In this document: one piece after another, positions 55,486 to 64,000 of the stretch | Layout: each line of letters begins with the position of its first letter | Numbering within the stretch: position 1 is the first letter of the stretch | Origin: Halictus rubicundus | Taxonomy: Eukaryota > Arthropoda > Insecta > Hymenoptera > Halictidae | Assembly (NCBI RefSeq): GCF_050948215.1 | Contig: NC_135161.1 | Coordinates: 5,527,911-5,591,910 of the forward strand | Length of the DNA stretch: 64,000 nucleotides | Direction of reading: 5' to 3' | Notes under the pieces: generated by a model | Seen by the model: the letters and a program-made list of their open reading frames with translations, nothing else | Databases searched by the model: none | What the model was told of the DNA's origin: nothing | Position numbers and translations under genes: made by a program

Positions 55486-55569
55486 CTTTAATTTGCGCCT
55501 TGCGTTGAATTTCTTCAAACATTCCACAGTCTCTTGCCTGTGGACGACAGAGGCGACACGCTCCCGTTG
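55486..55569 (-). CDS. CaMKII: CaMKII exon: autoinhibitory segment
   Basis: 84-nt exon, minus strand, phase 0 at both ends. Acceptor TGTTGCAG, donor GTGAGT. It encodes 28 residues QRERVASVVHRQETVECLKK, then FNARRKLK. This is the regulatory segment that blocks the substrate site. HRQET holds the Thr (T286/T287 in vertebrate numbering) whose autophosphorylation makes the kinase calcium-independent, and FNARRKLK is the first half of the calmodulin-binding helix. Drosophila has Asp where this has Glu in TVECL, a conservative change. The next constitutive exon is 12.5 kb away at 42963. Confidence 0.97.
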
Positions 55570-55908
55570 CTGCAACATGAGAAAACAACTTGGCGTTACT
55601 CGGAGTTCGACACGGAGGACCGGTTAGGGTTGCAAAAGCCATGTCCGAATCGGCGATTTTACAACTCCGGTCAGATCCAGAAAAGCGTGGAGCACTGGTC
55701 AAAGTGAAAACATGATTGAATCCTGATCTAAGTCAGAGAAATATCCAGTCCAAGTCTGAACGAGTGATTTTACAGATTGCAACCCTTAACACATTGTTGT
55801 CGGGACACGTAAAAATCTGTTTTTCATTGTCTGCTAGTGGAAGTCGGGTCCTTATGGGTTATGTTGCCATCGTCTTTGTGACAGTTCCACAGCACTATAT
55901 GTGTCACT

Positions 55909-56109
55909 ATATATGTTTTCTCTATATATGTCACAAATGCCTAGCCGATAATAGTCCCAGAACTATCCCCACTGCCGCGAGGTATACCTCGTGAGGGACC
56001 AAAAAGATGCCTCAGGGTATAGCTCGTGAGACCTCGAAGAATAATATTTCCTGGCCGATATATGTCTGTGAGTAGGCCCGTGTTTTGGACATATATCGAG
56101 TAAACACTG
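55909..56109 (+). mobile_element. MITE family A variant
   Basis: TTTTCTCTATATATGTCACA at the left and GGACATATATCGAGTAAACACTG then TA at the right. The middle AACTATCCCCACTGCCGCGAGG aligns with family A. Left boundary approximate. Confidence 0.78.
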
Positions 56110-56340
56110 TACTTGTTATATAGACATACTACTTTTGTTATTTATAGCGTTATTTTGAAGTTATAGCGATTTCTAAAAGTGTCTAATTTCTTGGTTAAAA
56201 CACCGCCCGCGCCAGGCTCAAGGCCGCGCGCGAATTGTCCCGTAAACAATGTGTTAAAGTCAGGGAAAAGTCCAAGTCAAAATGTCAGGTGTGTTTGCAG
56301 ACTATGGCTCTAATCAAAGTCGAATAAAAGACCTAGTTAA

Positions 56341-56618
56341 CCTCTTAAGCACTGTACGCCACTATAGTGGCTTTCCGTGGAAAGCATCAGTTTAAATGAT
56401 ACGAACCACTATAGTGGCTTTCCGTGGAAAGCGTCAGTTCGAACGGTACGCCACTATAGTGGCTTTCCGTGGAAAGCACCAATTTGTTCGGTCCGAACCA
56501 CTATAGTGGCTTTTATCCCATCCGCGGCCAGGGGCGCCGTCCCTGGGATACAGAGTTGCGGACGAGCGCGCCGTACCTGGGAAACAGAATTGCGGACGGG
56601 CGCGCCGTGCTTGAGAGG
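56341..56618. mobile_element. TTAA-flanked MITE, ends CCTCTTAAGCAC, copy 2
   Basis: TTAA at 56337-56340 and 56619-56622. Four CCACTATAGTGG palindromes spaced about 57 bp (with TTTCCGTGGAAAGC between), against two or three in copy 1 at 23378-23609. A GC-rich half with GGCCAGGGGCGCCGTCCCTGG follows. It lies in the 1146-nt intron, about 100 nt downstream of exon 56838-56716. Confidence 0.9.
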
Positions 56619-56715
56619 TTAAGGTCCAAGGATGATCAAAGTCAAAGTGCAAAAGCTACGAAATGATCTCGAAGAGGGGGAGGAATGAATGAATGGTGGA
56701 TCCAGCTTTACTTAC

Positions 56716-56838
56716 GCAGATCCATGGGTGCTTGAGTGCCTCGCTAGCGGTGATCCTTTTGCTGGGGTTCACCGTCAGCATCTGATTGATCAGATTCTTC
56801 GCTTCCGGCGTGACGGTGTCCCATTCTGGACTGGGGTA
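56716..56838 (-). CDS. CaMKII: CaMKII exon: end of kinase domain
   Basis: 123-nt exon, phase 0 at both ends. Acceptor TTGCCAG, donor GTAAGT. The 41 residues run YPSPEWDTVTPEAKNLINQM, LTVNPSKRITASEALKHPWI and C. This is the C-lobe of the kinase, including the R of SKRIT and the HPWI that close the Ser/Thr kinase fold before the autoinhibitory segment. It differs only slightly from Drosophila (Ser for Asn or Asp at two positions). Separated from the previous exon by just 124 nt, the only compact intron in the window. Confidence 0.97.
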
Positions 56839-56962
56839 CTGGCAATTTCAACAGAGAAGACACGATATTAGCGAATCAGCTTGTAAACGCGCGGGAAATA
56901 TGAAAAAATCAAGCAAGCGAAGATTCAAAGTAGTTGGCCTGTGTTGCGCGGGTTTTCCTTAC

Positions 56963-57141
56963 GTCGTAGGATCCAGCTCTGATCTGCGCGTACAACCGGT
57001 GTTGATCCTCGTCCCAAAATGGTGGATAACCGACCAGAAGGATGTACAGGATGACGCCGCACGCCCAGATGTCCACCGGTTTGCCGTACGGCTCTTTCTT
57101 GAGCACTTCCGGACTGAGGTAACCGGGTGTCCCGGCGAAAC
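56963..57141 (-). CDS. CaMKII: CaMKII exon: activation segment and C-lobe
   Basis: 179-nt exon. Acceptor CGAAAG, donor GTAAGG. The first two bases complete a Gly begun in exon 59870. Then 59 residues start FAGTPGYLSPEVLKKEPYGK, continue PVDIWACGVILYILLVGYPP and end RAGSYD. GTPGYLSPE is the end of the activation segment (the APE-equivalent); D of VDIW and the WACGV helix anchor the catalytic core. CaMKII needs no activation-loop phosphorylation, consistent with the absence of a phosphorylatable residue next to GFAGTPG other than the structural Thr. Confidence 0.98.
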
Positions 57142-57377
57142 CTTTCGTCATAGATCATTTCACACATTCATTCTTTTATGCGTTTCGTCCGGCGATCGTC
57201 TGCCCCCATCCTTGCATCGATCTACGGACCCTCCGTTCAGCCCAGAAATTCTTTTTCCCCCATAGAAATTCCTCTTAACACTAGAACTACCGGATGAGTC
57301 ATAATGACTTGCTCCTAAGTTTTTCTTTTAGAGATATTGAAGTTATAAATATGTTCCCATGAGAAAATTTGTTTTAA

Positions 57378-58857
57378 CACTAGATTGCCGGATGTTCAGT
57401 GTACACCTATTTTGCCTGAAATGAGTCGATTTGACTGAAACATCAAACTTGAAGTTTAAAAAGGAAAAGAATTAAATTTTATTTTAAAGAAACTTTATTC
57501 GAAGCAATTTTTACAGATATATTCTGTTTTTAAAATACATTTTCTGCAGATTTCTTTTTTATTACATTTAGCACGGACGCCCTTGCTTCTATTTCTTTTG
57601 CATGATACTTGAACTTGACAATTCAACCGTTTTTCAATATTCTGTATATTAAACAGAGGCGTGACAGTTCTTCAACTAATTGTAAAATAAATTCTTTTTT
57701 TTTGAGATTTTTACTTGAGTGACCTCCTTATAGGTAACTCAAGCATTGATTGCTGCTAAATTTAAAATATTGTAGAATACCTGAAGAGGCCATCTGCGAG
57801 AGCCTACTTTGGTACTATATTTTCTCACAAGAAATAAGTTACATGTGTGTACAACGACCAACTATAAAAATGATTTAATCAGTCAATTTGACTCACTTCC
57901 GTCAAAATAGGTATAGCACATGTAAATTTTTTGAACTGAGGAGTGGGGGGGAAAAGAAAAAGAAAAGTTTTCGAAACAAAAGATGCATGGATAACAGGGG
58001 CTGTAATAAAATCTTTTTTTCCTAGGTGGAGTCGTTTCGGAGATGTGAAGGTCACCTTTGTTTTTTTTTAATTAGAATGCTATGTTTTGGTCCTGTTTTC
58101 TGATAGCGGCTATTGAGACGAATCCAGCGAGGTGCAACATTAAGGTCTTTGAAGGTCAGCAAAGGTCATTCATGACAAAAAAGGCGAAATAAAGTTGCAT
58201 TCACAGAAGGTGTTCAAAGTGATTGCCATTCGTATCAATGCAATGCTGCAATCTTCTTATCATTTCGGCACTGATCGAATCACATGCTGTAACAATTTAT
58301 TGTACAAATGTGTTCAATTGTACGGCATGTAGGGTGAGAGAACGTTGAGGACATCTTCCAGCGTATTTACTAAACCTGGTAATGACAAATAAACACTTCT
58401 GTACGATATTGCAGGACATAAATATAAGAATAGTAAGATTAGTAGCCAAACCCGATTAGTTAAAACCTGACAAATTTTTTTGTCAAATGACCTTTGCTGA
58501 CCTTCAAAGAGCGTAATGTTGCACCTCGTTGGATTCGTCTCAATAACCGGTATTAGAAAACAGGTACTAAAACAAAGTTCTGTTTAAGAAAACAAAGGTG
58601 ACCTTCACATCTCTGGAGCGACTCCACCAAGAAAAAATATTACTATCTAATACTAATATCTTTTACAACAATAATAAAAATCTATATAAATATTAATATC
58701 TTTTAATCGAACATAAATATTAAAATCTTTTGTTTCGAAAACTGTTCTGCTACTATCATACTTCCGGAGTTACTGTAGGTGGCAATAGTTAATGTCTCAC
58801 ACTGTACAGCAACAAAATCGAAAATTAGCCAAAATGGCTCGCTCCGGCAATCTAGTG
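57378..58857. mobile_element. TTAA-flanked element nested in the above
   Basis: TTAA at 57374-57377 and 58858-58861; ends CACTAGATTGCCGG and CCGGCAATCTAGTG. The interior 57400-57960 is AT-rich with no clear coding frame (a Lys/Cys-rich stretch near 57540-57620 could be a decayed piggyBac C-terminal region; uncertain). It hosts 57966-58744. Confidence 0.75.
57966..58744. mobile_element. Mariner-type element, internally deleted, third level
   Basis: Ends AGTTTTCGAAACAAAAGAT and the inverse. Inner arms share GGTGGAGTCG, AAGGTCACCTTTG and CGAGGTGCAACATTA. The short interior on the minus strand (58290-58200) reads SAEMIRRLQHCIDTNGNHFE and HLL stop, matching the transposase C-terminus type GGHFEHLI of 9612-10606. 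Confidence 0.8.
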
Positions 58858-58989
58858 TTAATAAACTCCTCTATCGAGGTAGATATTGAAACAAAACTGA
58901 TACGAAATCTAAACAAATGCAATTTTGTTGTTCTAATAAGGCAACGTGTGCCAGTTGCACTTAGTGTTTGGTAGTTATAGTGTTAACCC

Positions 58990-59869
58990 CGTTGTCTTTC
59001 GAATGTCTCGCACAAAAACCGTCGAACGGAAATCAAAAATTCAAAGAGGCTCCGTACAGAGCTTTCCGTTGTATGTCCGAAGACGTAGAGAAGGTAAAAA
59101 GAAAATTTCTCAAAGGCAGGCAGCGATCAAAATTAGACGAGGGAAAATTTCTGCGAGGTTTCCCGGAACCTCTACCCGGGAATCGTCGAGCGGGTAGCAT
59201 CGTTGAAAAATACGAGGACAAATCCGTTCGGGGATGCAAGGGAGACGGAGGGAAAGGAGAGACAGTTATCCCGGAGTTTTCCGCGACGCGCAACGGTACG
59301 GGGCTGAGGGAGCGAAAACGACGCGACGCGACGCGACGCGACGCATTAAACGGGTCGGAAAAACTGCGCGAGGGTGGACAACGGGGGCGAATGAAAATTT
59401 GTCGTCGGTCAAATTGAAATCGCGACAGCGTGGAAACGTCGCTTCGGACGAGCAGATTACAGCGGGGGGACACAAAAAAATAAAAGAGATAGAGAAAGAA
59501 TTCGCAAACCCGTCGCATCGCGTCGCGTCGGTCCCGTTTTCTTTCCGTTTTCCTTTCCGCTTCGAACGGAAATTTTCAACGAGCGCTAAACAAACCGTGC
59601 ACCGTTCATTTGTCGCGCAAATTTGTCGAGCAAATTTGCCGAGCCGCCAGCGGTGCTTTCTCCTGTCCCTTTGCGCGTTCATTGCGAATTTTCTCCAGCT
59701 CCGCCCCGAAAATAAACAATCCCGTAAAAGCGTTACTTTCCCGATTAAGACACCGAACAACAATTTCTGTCCGACTTGAATTTATTCTTTATGTTAAATA
59801 AGTTTCGGAGCTCAAGAAACGGGGGTCGCTCGGTACACGATGATCGAATGCCTCGCATCGTCGACTTAC
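58990..59869. other. CaMKII intron, GC-rich, no recognised gene
   Basis: Chance frames on both strands. An (ACGCG)n patch at 59319-59342. No domain recognised. Confidence 0.45.
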
Positions 59870-59972
59870 CGAACCATGCCTGTGCGTCGCCCTGCACCTC
59901 GATCGCCAATCCGAAATCCGCTAATTTCACAACCGCGCCTTTCGCCTTACTCGCGAGCAGCAGGTTTTCGGG
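59870..59972 (-). CDS. CaMKII: CaMKII exon: DFG segment
   Basis: 103-nt exon. Acceptor CTGTTGCAG, donor GTAAGT. It encodes 34 residues PENLLLASKAKGAVVKLADF, then GLAIEVQGDAQAWF, plus one base of a Gly codon. PEN continues the catalytic loop begun at the end of exon 63326 (HRDLK). Asn of PEN and Asp of DFG bind the magnesium ions. GLAIEVQGDAQAWFG is the CaMKII-specific activation loop. The upstream intron carries a 0.8-kb nest of MITEs beginning about 120 nt from the acceptor. Confidence 0.98.
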
Positions 59973-60089
59973 CTGCAACAGGAAACAGACTCGTCGACCA
60001 TGAACTCTGTGGCTTCTGCCGGTGGCAATCACAATATGGCAAGCCACGTTTCAATGGGAAAGCCGATCGCGACACATATACAGCGTTTA

Positions 60090-60892
60090 CCGTGAATTCT
60101 CGTTAAGAGTCAGCCGCGCCGCACAGTGGGCATTTTGGACAAAATCGGATTCAAAATGAAGGAACTTTCGATAGGAATGAGGTAGAGCGATGAAATTTTT
60201 TTTAAATGAAAGCTTAACCTTTGCAAAATATGGGAAAAATAGAGAGATTATTACCATCTAATCATTTCAACGAAAAAATGACTTCATTAGTTTTTGTCAC
60301 AAAAATCTATTTTTTGCAAAATCCTGAGATCGTAGACAAATTTTGACACCAGATTTGAAATCAGCGTGAAAAAATCTATGGGAAATGATGTATAGTATGT
60401 TAAAAAAAAATTTTTCCGCGCGTGGTATTGGAAAAACTAAAATTTTCTTGAATTTGTGCGCGTTTAACGAATTTTCTCGAGGTTAACAAACGTTCACACC
60501 ACAATCTGTCTATTTTCCCATATTCTACAAAGTTGAAGCTTTCATTTAAAAAAAATTTCATCGCCCTACCTCATTCCTATCGAAAGTTCCTTGATTTTGA
60601 ATCCGATTTCGTCCAAATTGCCCACTGTGGGCCGTTCTGGTGACTGACTCTTAGACGAACTCTGAGGTTGTCGCCGAGGGTCGCATTTGAAATACACGGG
60701 GGCACGCTGGAAGCCTAAGAGTCATGTCCATTTACAAGTCATAAAAGCCTATGACTACTAAGCGATAGTGACAAGAAGACTGAGATAATGTCTTCCTCCG
60801 ATACAATGTTGCACGTAGCTCGAAAGACGGCTCTCTAGTTCCACTGACTCCAAATTGTAAGATTGGCACTGACTCGTAATGAGAATTCACTG
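60090..60892. mobile_element. MITE family E split by family B
   Basis: TA at 60088-60089 and 60893-60894. Ends CCGTGAATTCTCGTTAAGAG and the inverse ACTCGTAATGAGAATTCACTG. GTGACTGACTCTTAGACG resumes right after the inserted element. The right TA is shared with the adjacent family A copy at 60895. Confidence 0.82.
60122..60629. mobile_element. Family B long-inverted-repeat MITE, copy 3
   Basis: CACAGTGGGCATTTTGGACA to the inverse TCCAAATTGCCCACTGTG, nested in family E. The arms are long enough to form a hairpin of over 100 bp in the transcript, about 150 nt upstream of exon 59972-59870. Confidence 0.88.
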
Positions 60893-60894
60893 TA

Positions 60895-61098
60895 CCCGAT
60901 ATATGTCCAAAGCACGGGTTTAGCCAAGGACATATATCGCGCAGGAGATAATAATATTTGATCCACGCGACCTTACACACCCAGCAACCGAGGCCTCTCG
61001 AGCTTCGCGGCCACTCACGGGGCATACCCCGCGGTAGTGGGGGTAATTCCGCGACGTTTATCATCCAGGCTCTCGCGACATATATCGAGAAATCACTG
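60895..61098 (-). mobile_element. MITE family A, reversed
   Basis: Begins CCCGATATATGTCC directly after TA and ends CGACATATATCGAGAAATCACTG then TA (61099-61100). The interior includes GGGGTAATTCCGCGACGTTTA. Confidence 0.85.
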
Positions 61099-61249
61099 TA
61101 AATCGCGACAAAATTGTTTAACTCACTGCATAAACTGCCTACTCCCCCACGCAACGATAACCGAACTCTGGATTTTGTCTGCGAAAATCGATCACAAAGA
61201 ACAGAGACGAGTTCAGGGAAATAATACAGTTAATAATTAATAATACTAT

Positions 61250-61674
61250 TAATAGCCAGCGTTGTTCTTGCAAATATTAAATATTAGAAAAAAATGAAAG
61301 AGGAAAAAGTAGTTTTTTTTTGTACGAAACACAATGGCGTTTGTAATTTGTTTGTGTTTACACTATTTTGTTAGATATGAAGGTGACCTTCAACTTTTTA
61401 AATGGAACGCTGTATATTTTTTCATATCACACGAGAGCGTGTGTCCAGACGAATTCATCCGTATACTGTACAATGACCTTCGAGATCACGCAAGGTCAGA
61501 AATGGAAAATCGAAGGTCACCTTGATATCTAACAAGATAGTATAAACACAAAAACATTACATACGCCATTGTGTTGCGTATAAAACACAGTAATACTTTT
61601 TCCTCTTTCGTTTCTTTCTAATATTTACTATTTAAAAGAAAAATGCTGGCTAGTAATAGCGTGAACACTCTGTA
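61250..61674. mobile_element. Mariner-type foldback element
   Basis: The left arm (61250-61505) starts within ATTAATAGCCAGCGTTGTTC, its outermost bases lost. The right arm (61506-61674) ends GCTATTAC-type inverse and CACTCTG before TA. The arms share GAAGGTGACCTTCA and AGTGTAAACAC-type words. No transposase. It gives the empty TTAA site for 19590-19796. Confidence 0.75.
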
Positions 61675-61856
61675 TATGTCGCCAAGGCCTGGATGCTAAA
61701 CGTCGCGGAATTATCCCCACTACTGCGGGGTACACCCAGCGAGGGGCCACGAAGCTCGAGGGGCTTCGAGGAGCGTAAACATAATCGGGTATGCCTCCTG
61801 GACAATATATGTCGCTGTCAAGACCCGTGTTCTTGACATATATCGAGAATTGACTG
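61675..61856 (+). mobile_element. MITE family A, left end replaced by mariner-type insertion
   Basis: TATGTCGCCAAGGCCTGGATG to ATATATCGAGAATTGACTG, then TA (61857-61858). The CAGTGATTTCTC stub is not visible left of the mariner-type element. Confidence 0.82.
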
Positions 61857-61859
61857 TAC

Positions 61860-62990
61860 TACCTTCCACCGAGCGCCGCGCGAATGGAAACAGTTTTCAC
61901 CGCATATTTTCCGCACGTTAACCCTTCGGGGACGTTAATCCTTCGGGAATGGATCGTGAGTTTACCTCTGTATGACCTTATACGGGTGTCACCAATGATC
62001 TCTCGGCGATTCAGAATTTTTCATGTTTACTCGAGCTATTTTCGAATTCTATCGTGTTCAACGTATTCCTCAGATTCGCGAAACAAGATTGCGTACCGAG
62101 GAGCTCGACGAGCAAGGTCAACGAACTCGACAGGAGTTCGACTCGAGGAAACATATTGCGCGCTCGATGGAAGGGGCGTCGATTATAATCGAAAAACGAA
62201 CGGGAAAAGAATCTTTTTTCCCGTGTAAAATGCGGGAGCGCGGGATGCCACACAATTTCCCCGGCAGATATCGACGCTGGGAACTGTAAGCTACAATATC
62301 TCGAAGCGGAAAATACGTGGCAACCTGCCTTACATCCACGGATTTACGCGACCCTGCTGCGGATCAATCCGGGCTGGAATTGTGTACAGGCCGGTTCAAA
62401 AGCGTCGCGTAGCTTTTCCGAGGAGAACCGAGATTTTTTGCCAGAGATCCGAAACTCTTTGTCGAATGATTCTGGCGCGGGCTTGTACGAGTCTGGTTCA
62501 ATGGAAACAGAAACTTTCGGACCACCCTGTACACTCGCCGGGACAAGTCTTTCGGACCAGCCTGTACGCGCGAGATGCTTGACACACATCGTTGGTCCAA
62601 CAGCGCGACTTTTTCAGTTTTTCATGAAACGCCACTTTTCCTACCCTTTTTCTGTCCCCTCCCCTCCCCTCCCTCCCCACTTCTCCATCCCCCTCTCTCC
62701 TACTTTCTCCTTTTTCCTTCGTCTTTGGACGGATTAATTTTCCCCTCGTTTCGACTCCCGCCCACGTTTTCTTGACGACGTGGCCTCTCGACTGAATTTC
62801 CAGCAATTTAAATCCGCCGGAACGAGTACCGGACGTTCCAAAGTTCCGGGTCCAAAGAGAAGTGCTTAGTGGGTGGTGATTAGCTCGTTAGGGCCACTTG
62901 GAACAATCAATTTCTCGGCGAGAATCTAGTTGACACTGAATTCTTACACTGTCGTGACTAAACATTAACTGTGCCCCCAATAATTCCATC
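61860..62990. other. CaMKII intron, no recognised gene
   Basis: GC-rich unique sequence with a pyrimidine-rich stretch at 62635-62725 on the plus strand (purine-rich in the transcript). Chance frames only. Confidence 0.45.
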
Positions 62991-62994
62991 ACTA

Positions 62995-63143
62995 GACTGC
63001 GGATTTGATTTACTTATAGCAAAAATGGGTCGGTGCAATTTGAAACAGGAGAAAAATGTAAACACTTGAAGAATAACGATATACTTTGTACGTATTAAAT
63101 ATTAACAAAGAAATAATTTTATTTTGCATAAAAATCCGAAGTC
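62995..63143. mobile_element. Family G MITE
   Basis: TA at 62993-62994 and 63144-63145; GACTGCGGATTTGATTTAC at the left and GCATAAAAATCCGAAGTC at the right, with GCAAAAATGGGTCGGTGC inside. 149 bp, about 180 nt downstream of exon 63464-63326. Confidence 0.85.
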
Positions 63144-63325
63144 TATCCATCACCCACTGTAATTTGCAGGGATTGCTCCGTGGGCCACTCGCGGGTGCCA
63201 CGAGACCACGCCCACTGGGGGCAACCTGTCCACAGAGGGCGCGGTAGAAAAAGAGTGGCAGAGAGAGAGGGGGGAGTGCATATTTTCTGGTATCGAAATG
63301 CAACTGTTCTCGTGTTTCTACGTAC

Positions 63326-63464
63326 TTTCAGGTCTCTGTGCACGACTCCGTTATGGTGGCAGTGTTGTACGCTCTCCAGGATTTGTTGAATACAGTGCGA
63401 GGCGTCCGCTTCGCTGTAGAACTCTCGCGCGACAATGTCCTCGAACAATTCTCCGCCGGTAACT
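63326..63464 (-). CDS. CaMKII: CaMKII exon: catalytic loop
   Basis: 139-nt exon, the most 5' in the window. Acceptor GTGTTTGCAG, donor GTACGT. One base finishes a Leu codon. Then 46 residues follow: VTGGELFEDIVAREFYSEAD, ASHCIQQILESVQHCHHNGV and VHRDLK. GGELFEDI is the hinge-proximal motif that contacts ATP and substrate. HRDLK is the catalytic loop with the base Asp, completed by PEN in the next exon. The family has VNHCHQNGVVHRDLK; here it reads VQHCHHNGVVHRDLK, mild changes. Upstream exons encoding the N-lobe (glycine loop, catalytic Lys) lie outside the window. Confidence 0.98.
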
Positions 63465-63681
63465 CTGCAAACACGGGCCGGGAAACGTTCCTCTGTACAC
63501 GCTGGTTAAACATCGAAACGGAATCCGAAAAAGTCGAAAAGGGGACGGTCGATTTGCTTCGAAACTAAGTGGAACGAGCAAGCGTACGGTCAGACGTACG
63601 AGAGAGACCGAGGAAAGTTGACACAGGTAGGTACAATTCAATTACCTGAACACTGTGCGTATGTAGCACGGTTATGGCTGG

Positions 63682-63760
63682 GCACAGTGTTTACTCTATA
63701 TATGTCGCAAATGTCTAGCCGATAAAAGTCCCATAACTATCCACGAACCGAGGCCTCTAG
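63682..63760 (+). mobile_element. MITE family A variant, interrupted
   Basis: CACAGTGTTTACTCTATATATGTCGCAAATGTCTAGCCGATAAAAG-type start as in 55909-56109. It breaks off at CCGAGGCCTCTAG, where another element begins. Confidence 0.7.
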
Positions 63761-64000
63761 CAGTGTTTCCCAACGTGGGGTCCACGCCCACAGGGGGAAA
63801 ATATTATTGTTAAGGGGGGGGGGGGGAATTCTTGAATTTCAGTTCTCCTTTTTGAAGATTTAATTTTTGTGTTTCCTCAACAATTTCCTAGTGATTTCTT
63901 CCTGAAACTTATCATTTAAGTTTCTTCAGTGAACGATTCAATTTTTGAATATTAAAAATTATGTATATGTTACATAGGGGCACAAGAATTTTAGAAAAGC
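63761..64000 (+). mobile_element. Probable hAT element, left end only
   Basis: CAGTGTTTCCCAACGTGGGGTC is the kind of terminus seen in many animal hAT elements (CAG plus TTTCCCAAC), here breaking a family A MITE. A G-run follows at 63816-63828. The rest runs off the window, so the right end and target duplication cannot be checked. Confidence 0.5.

Larger units (their letters stand above)
57279..58982. mobile_element. TTAA-flanked MITE, outer shell of a three-level nest
   Basis: TTAA at 57275-57278 and 58983-58986; ends CACTAGAACTACCGGATGAG and GGTAGTTATAGTG. It contains 57378-58857. Confidence 0.82.
1..64000 (-). other. CaMKII: CaMKII locus, internal part of the transcription unit
   Basis: Seven exons in order on the minus strand encode consecutive parts of calcium/calmodulin-dependent protein kinase II: kinase C-lobe, autoinhibitory segment, calmodulin-binding helix and variable linker. 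All are joined by AG/GT splice signals in matching phase. Introns run 3353, 2728, 124, 1146, 12522 and 21647 nt, and a further intron runs off the left edge. The N-terminal kinase exons (ATP-binding lobe) must lie to the right of the window. The linker end and the association domain that assembles the holoenzyme must lie to the left; I searched 1-21189 for association-domain peptides and found none. CaMKII is a Ser/Thr kinase that decodes calcium signals, above all at synapses. No promoter or poly(A) site is expected here. Confidence 0.95.

Noticed and set aside
59033..59779. Overlapping frames of 149-181 codons
   Set aside because: They overlap on both strands in a CpG-rich stretch with few stops. 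No domain, and they overlap intron sequence between confirmed exons.

Overview
This is animal nuclear DNA, most likely from an insect. I lean to a hymenopteran (ant or bee) because of the CpG-rich, GATC/TCGA-rich intron sequence and the mix of Tc1/mariner, TTAA-type and hAT elements; that is inference. There are no bacterial operons, no tRNA or rRNA genes that I can see, and no complete protein-coding gene.

The whole window lies inside one large gene on the minus strand, calcium/calmodulin-dependent protein kinase II (CaMKII). Seven exons are unambiguous, and reading frame and splice phase are continuous across all of them: 63464-63326 (catalytic loop), 59972-59870 (DFG segment), 57141-56963 (activation segment and C-lobe), 56838-56716 (end of kinase domain), 55569-55486 (autoinhibitory helix with the autophosphorylated Thr), 42963-42921 (second half of the calmodulin-binding helix) and 21273-21190 (variable linker). 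The N-terminal kinase exons lie beyond position 64000 and the association-domain exons lie below position 1. An eighth, unproven in-frame exon of 32 codons sits at 47195-47100, in the 12.5-kb intron that splits the calmodulin-binding helix.

The rest is intron, filled with repeats. They include: (i) three copies of one hAT family (7254-7956, 39798-41801, 47982-50752) whose subterminal motif has grown into 39-bp minisatellite arrays, in inverted orientation on the two sides of a transposase remnant; (ii) Tc1/mariner-type elements with long inverted repeats and mostly broken transposases (9147-10986, 16155-17989, 30255-31122, 53371-55042, 57966-58744, 61250-61674); (iii) many TA-flanked MITEs, the commonest ending CAGTGATTTCTC/GAGAATTCACTG; (iv) many TTAA-flanked piggyBac-type MITEs; (v) a 31-bp minisatellite with a 186-bp higher-order repeat (2588-5895); (vi) a 1.7-kb minisatellite framed by inverted repeats (33531-35241); (vii) a triplicated module carrying CRE and CCAAT motifs (36783-37416). 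Nesting is deep, and several insertions can be compared with empty sites in this same window.

The long (GA)n tracts are almost all on the plus strand, so the CaMKII pre-mRNA carries (CU)n tracts. The ones nearest exons lie just downstream of the calmodulin-helix exon, the linker exon and the candidate cassette exon, which suggests a link to splicing of the variable region. Long open reading frames in the minisatellites come from repeat periods divisible by three and are not annotated as genes.
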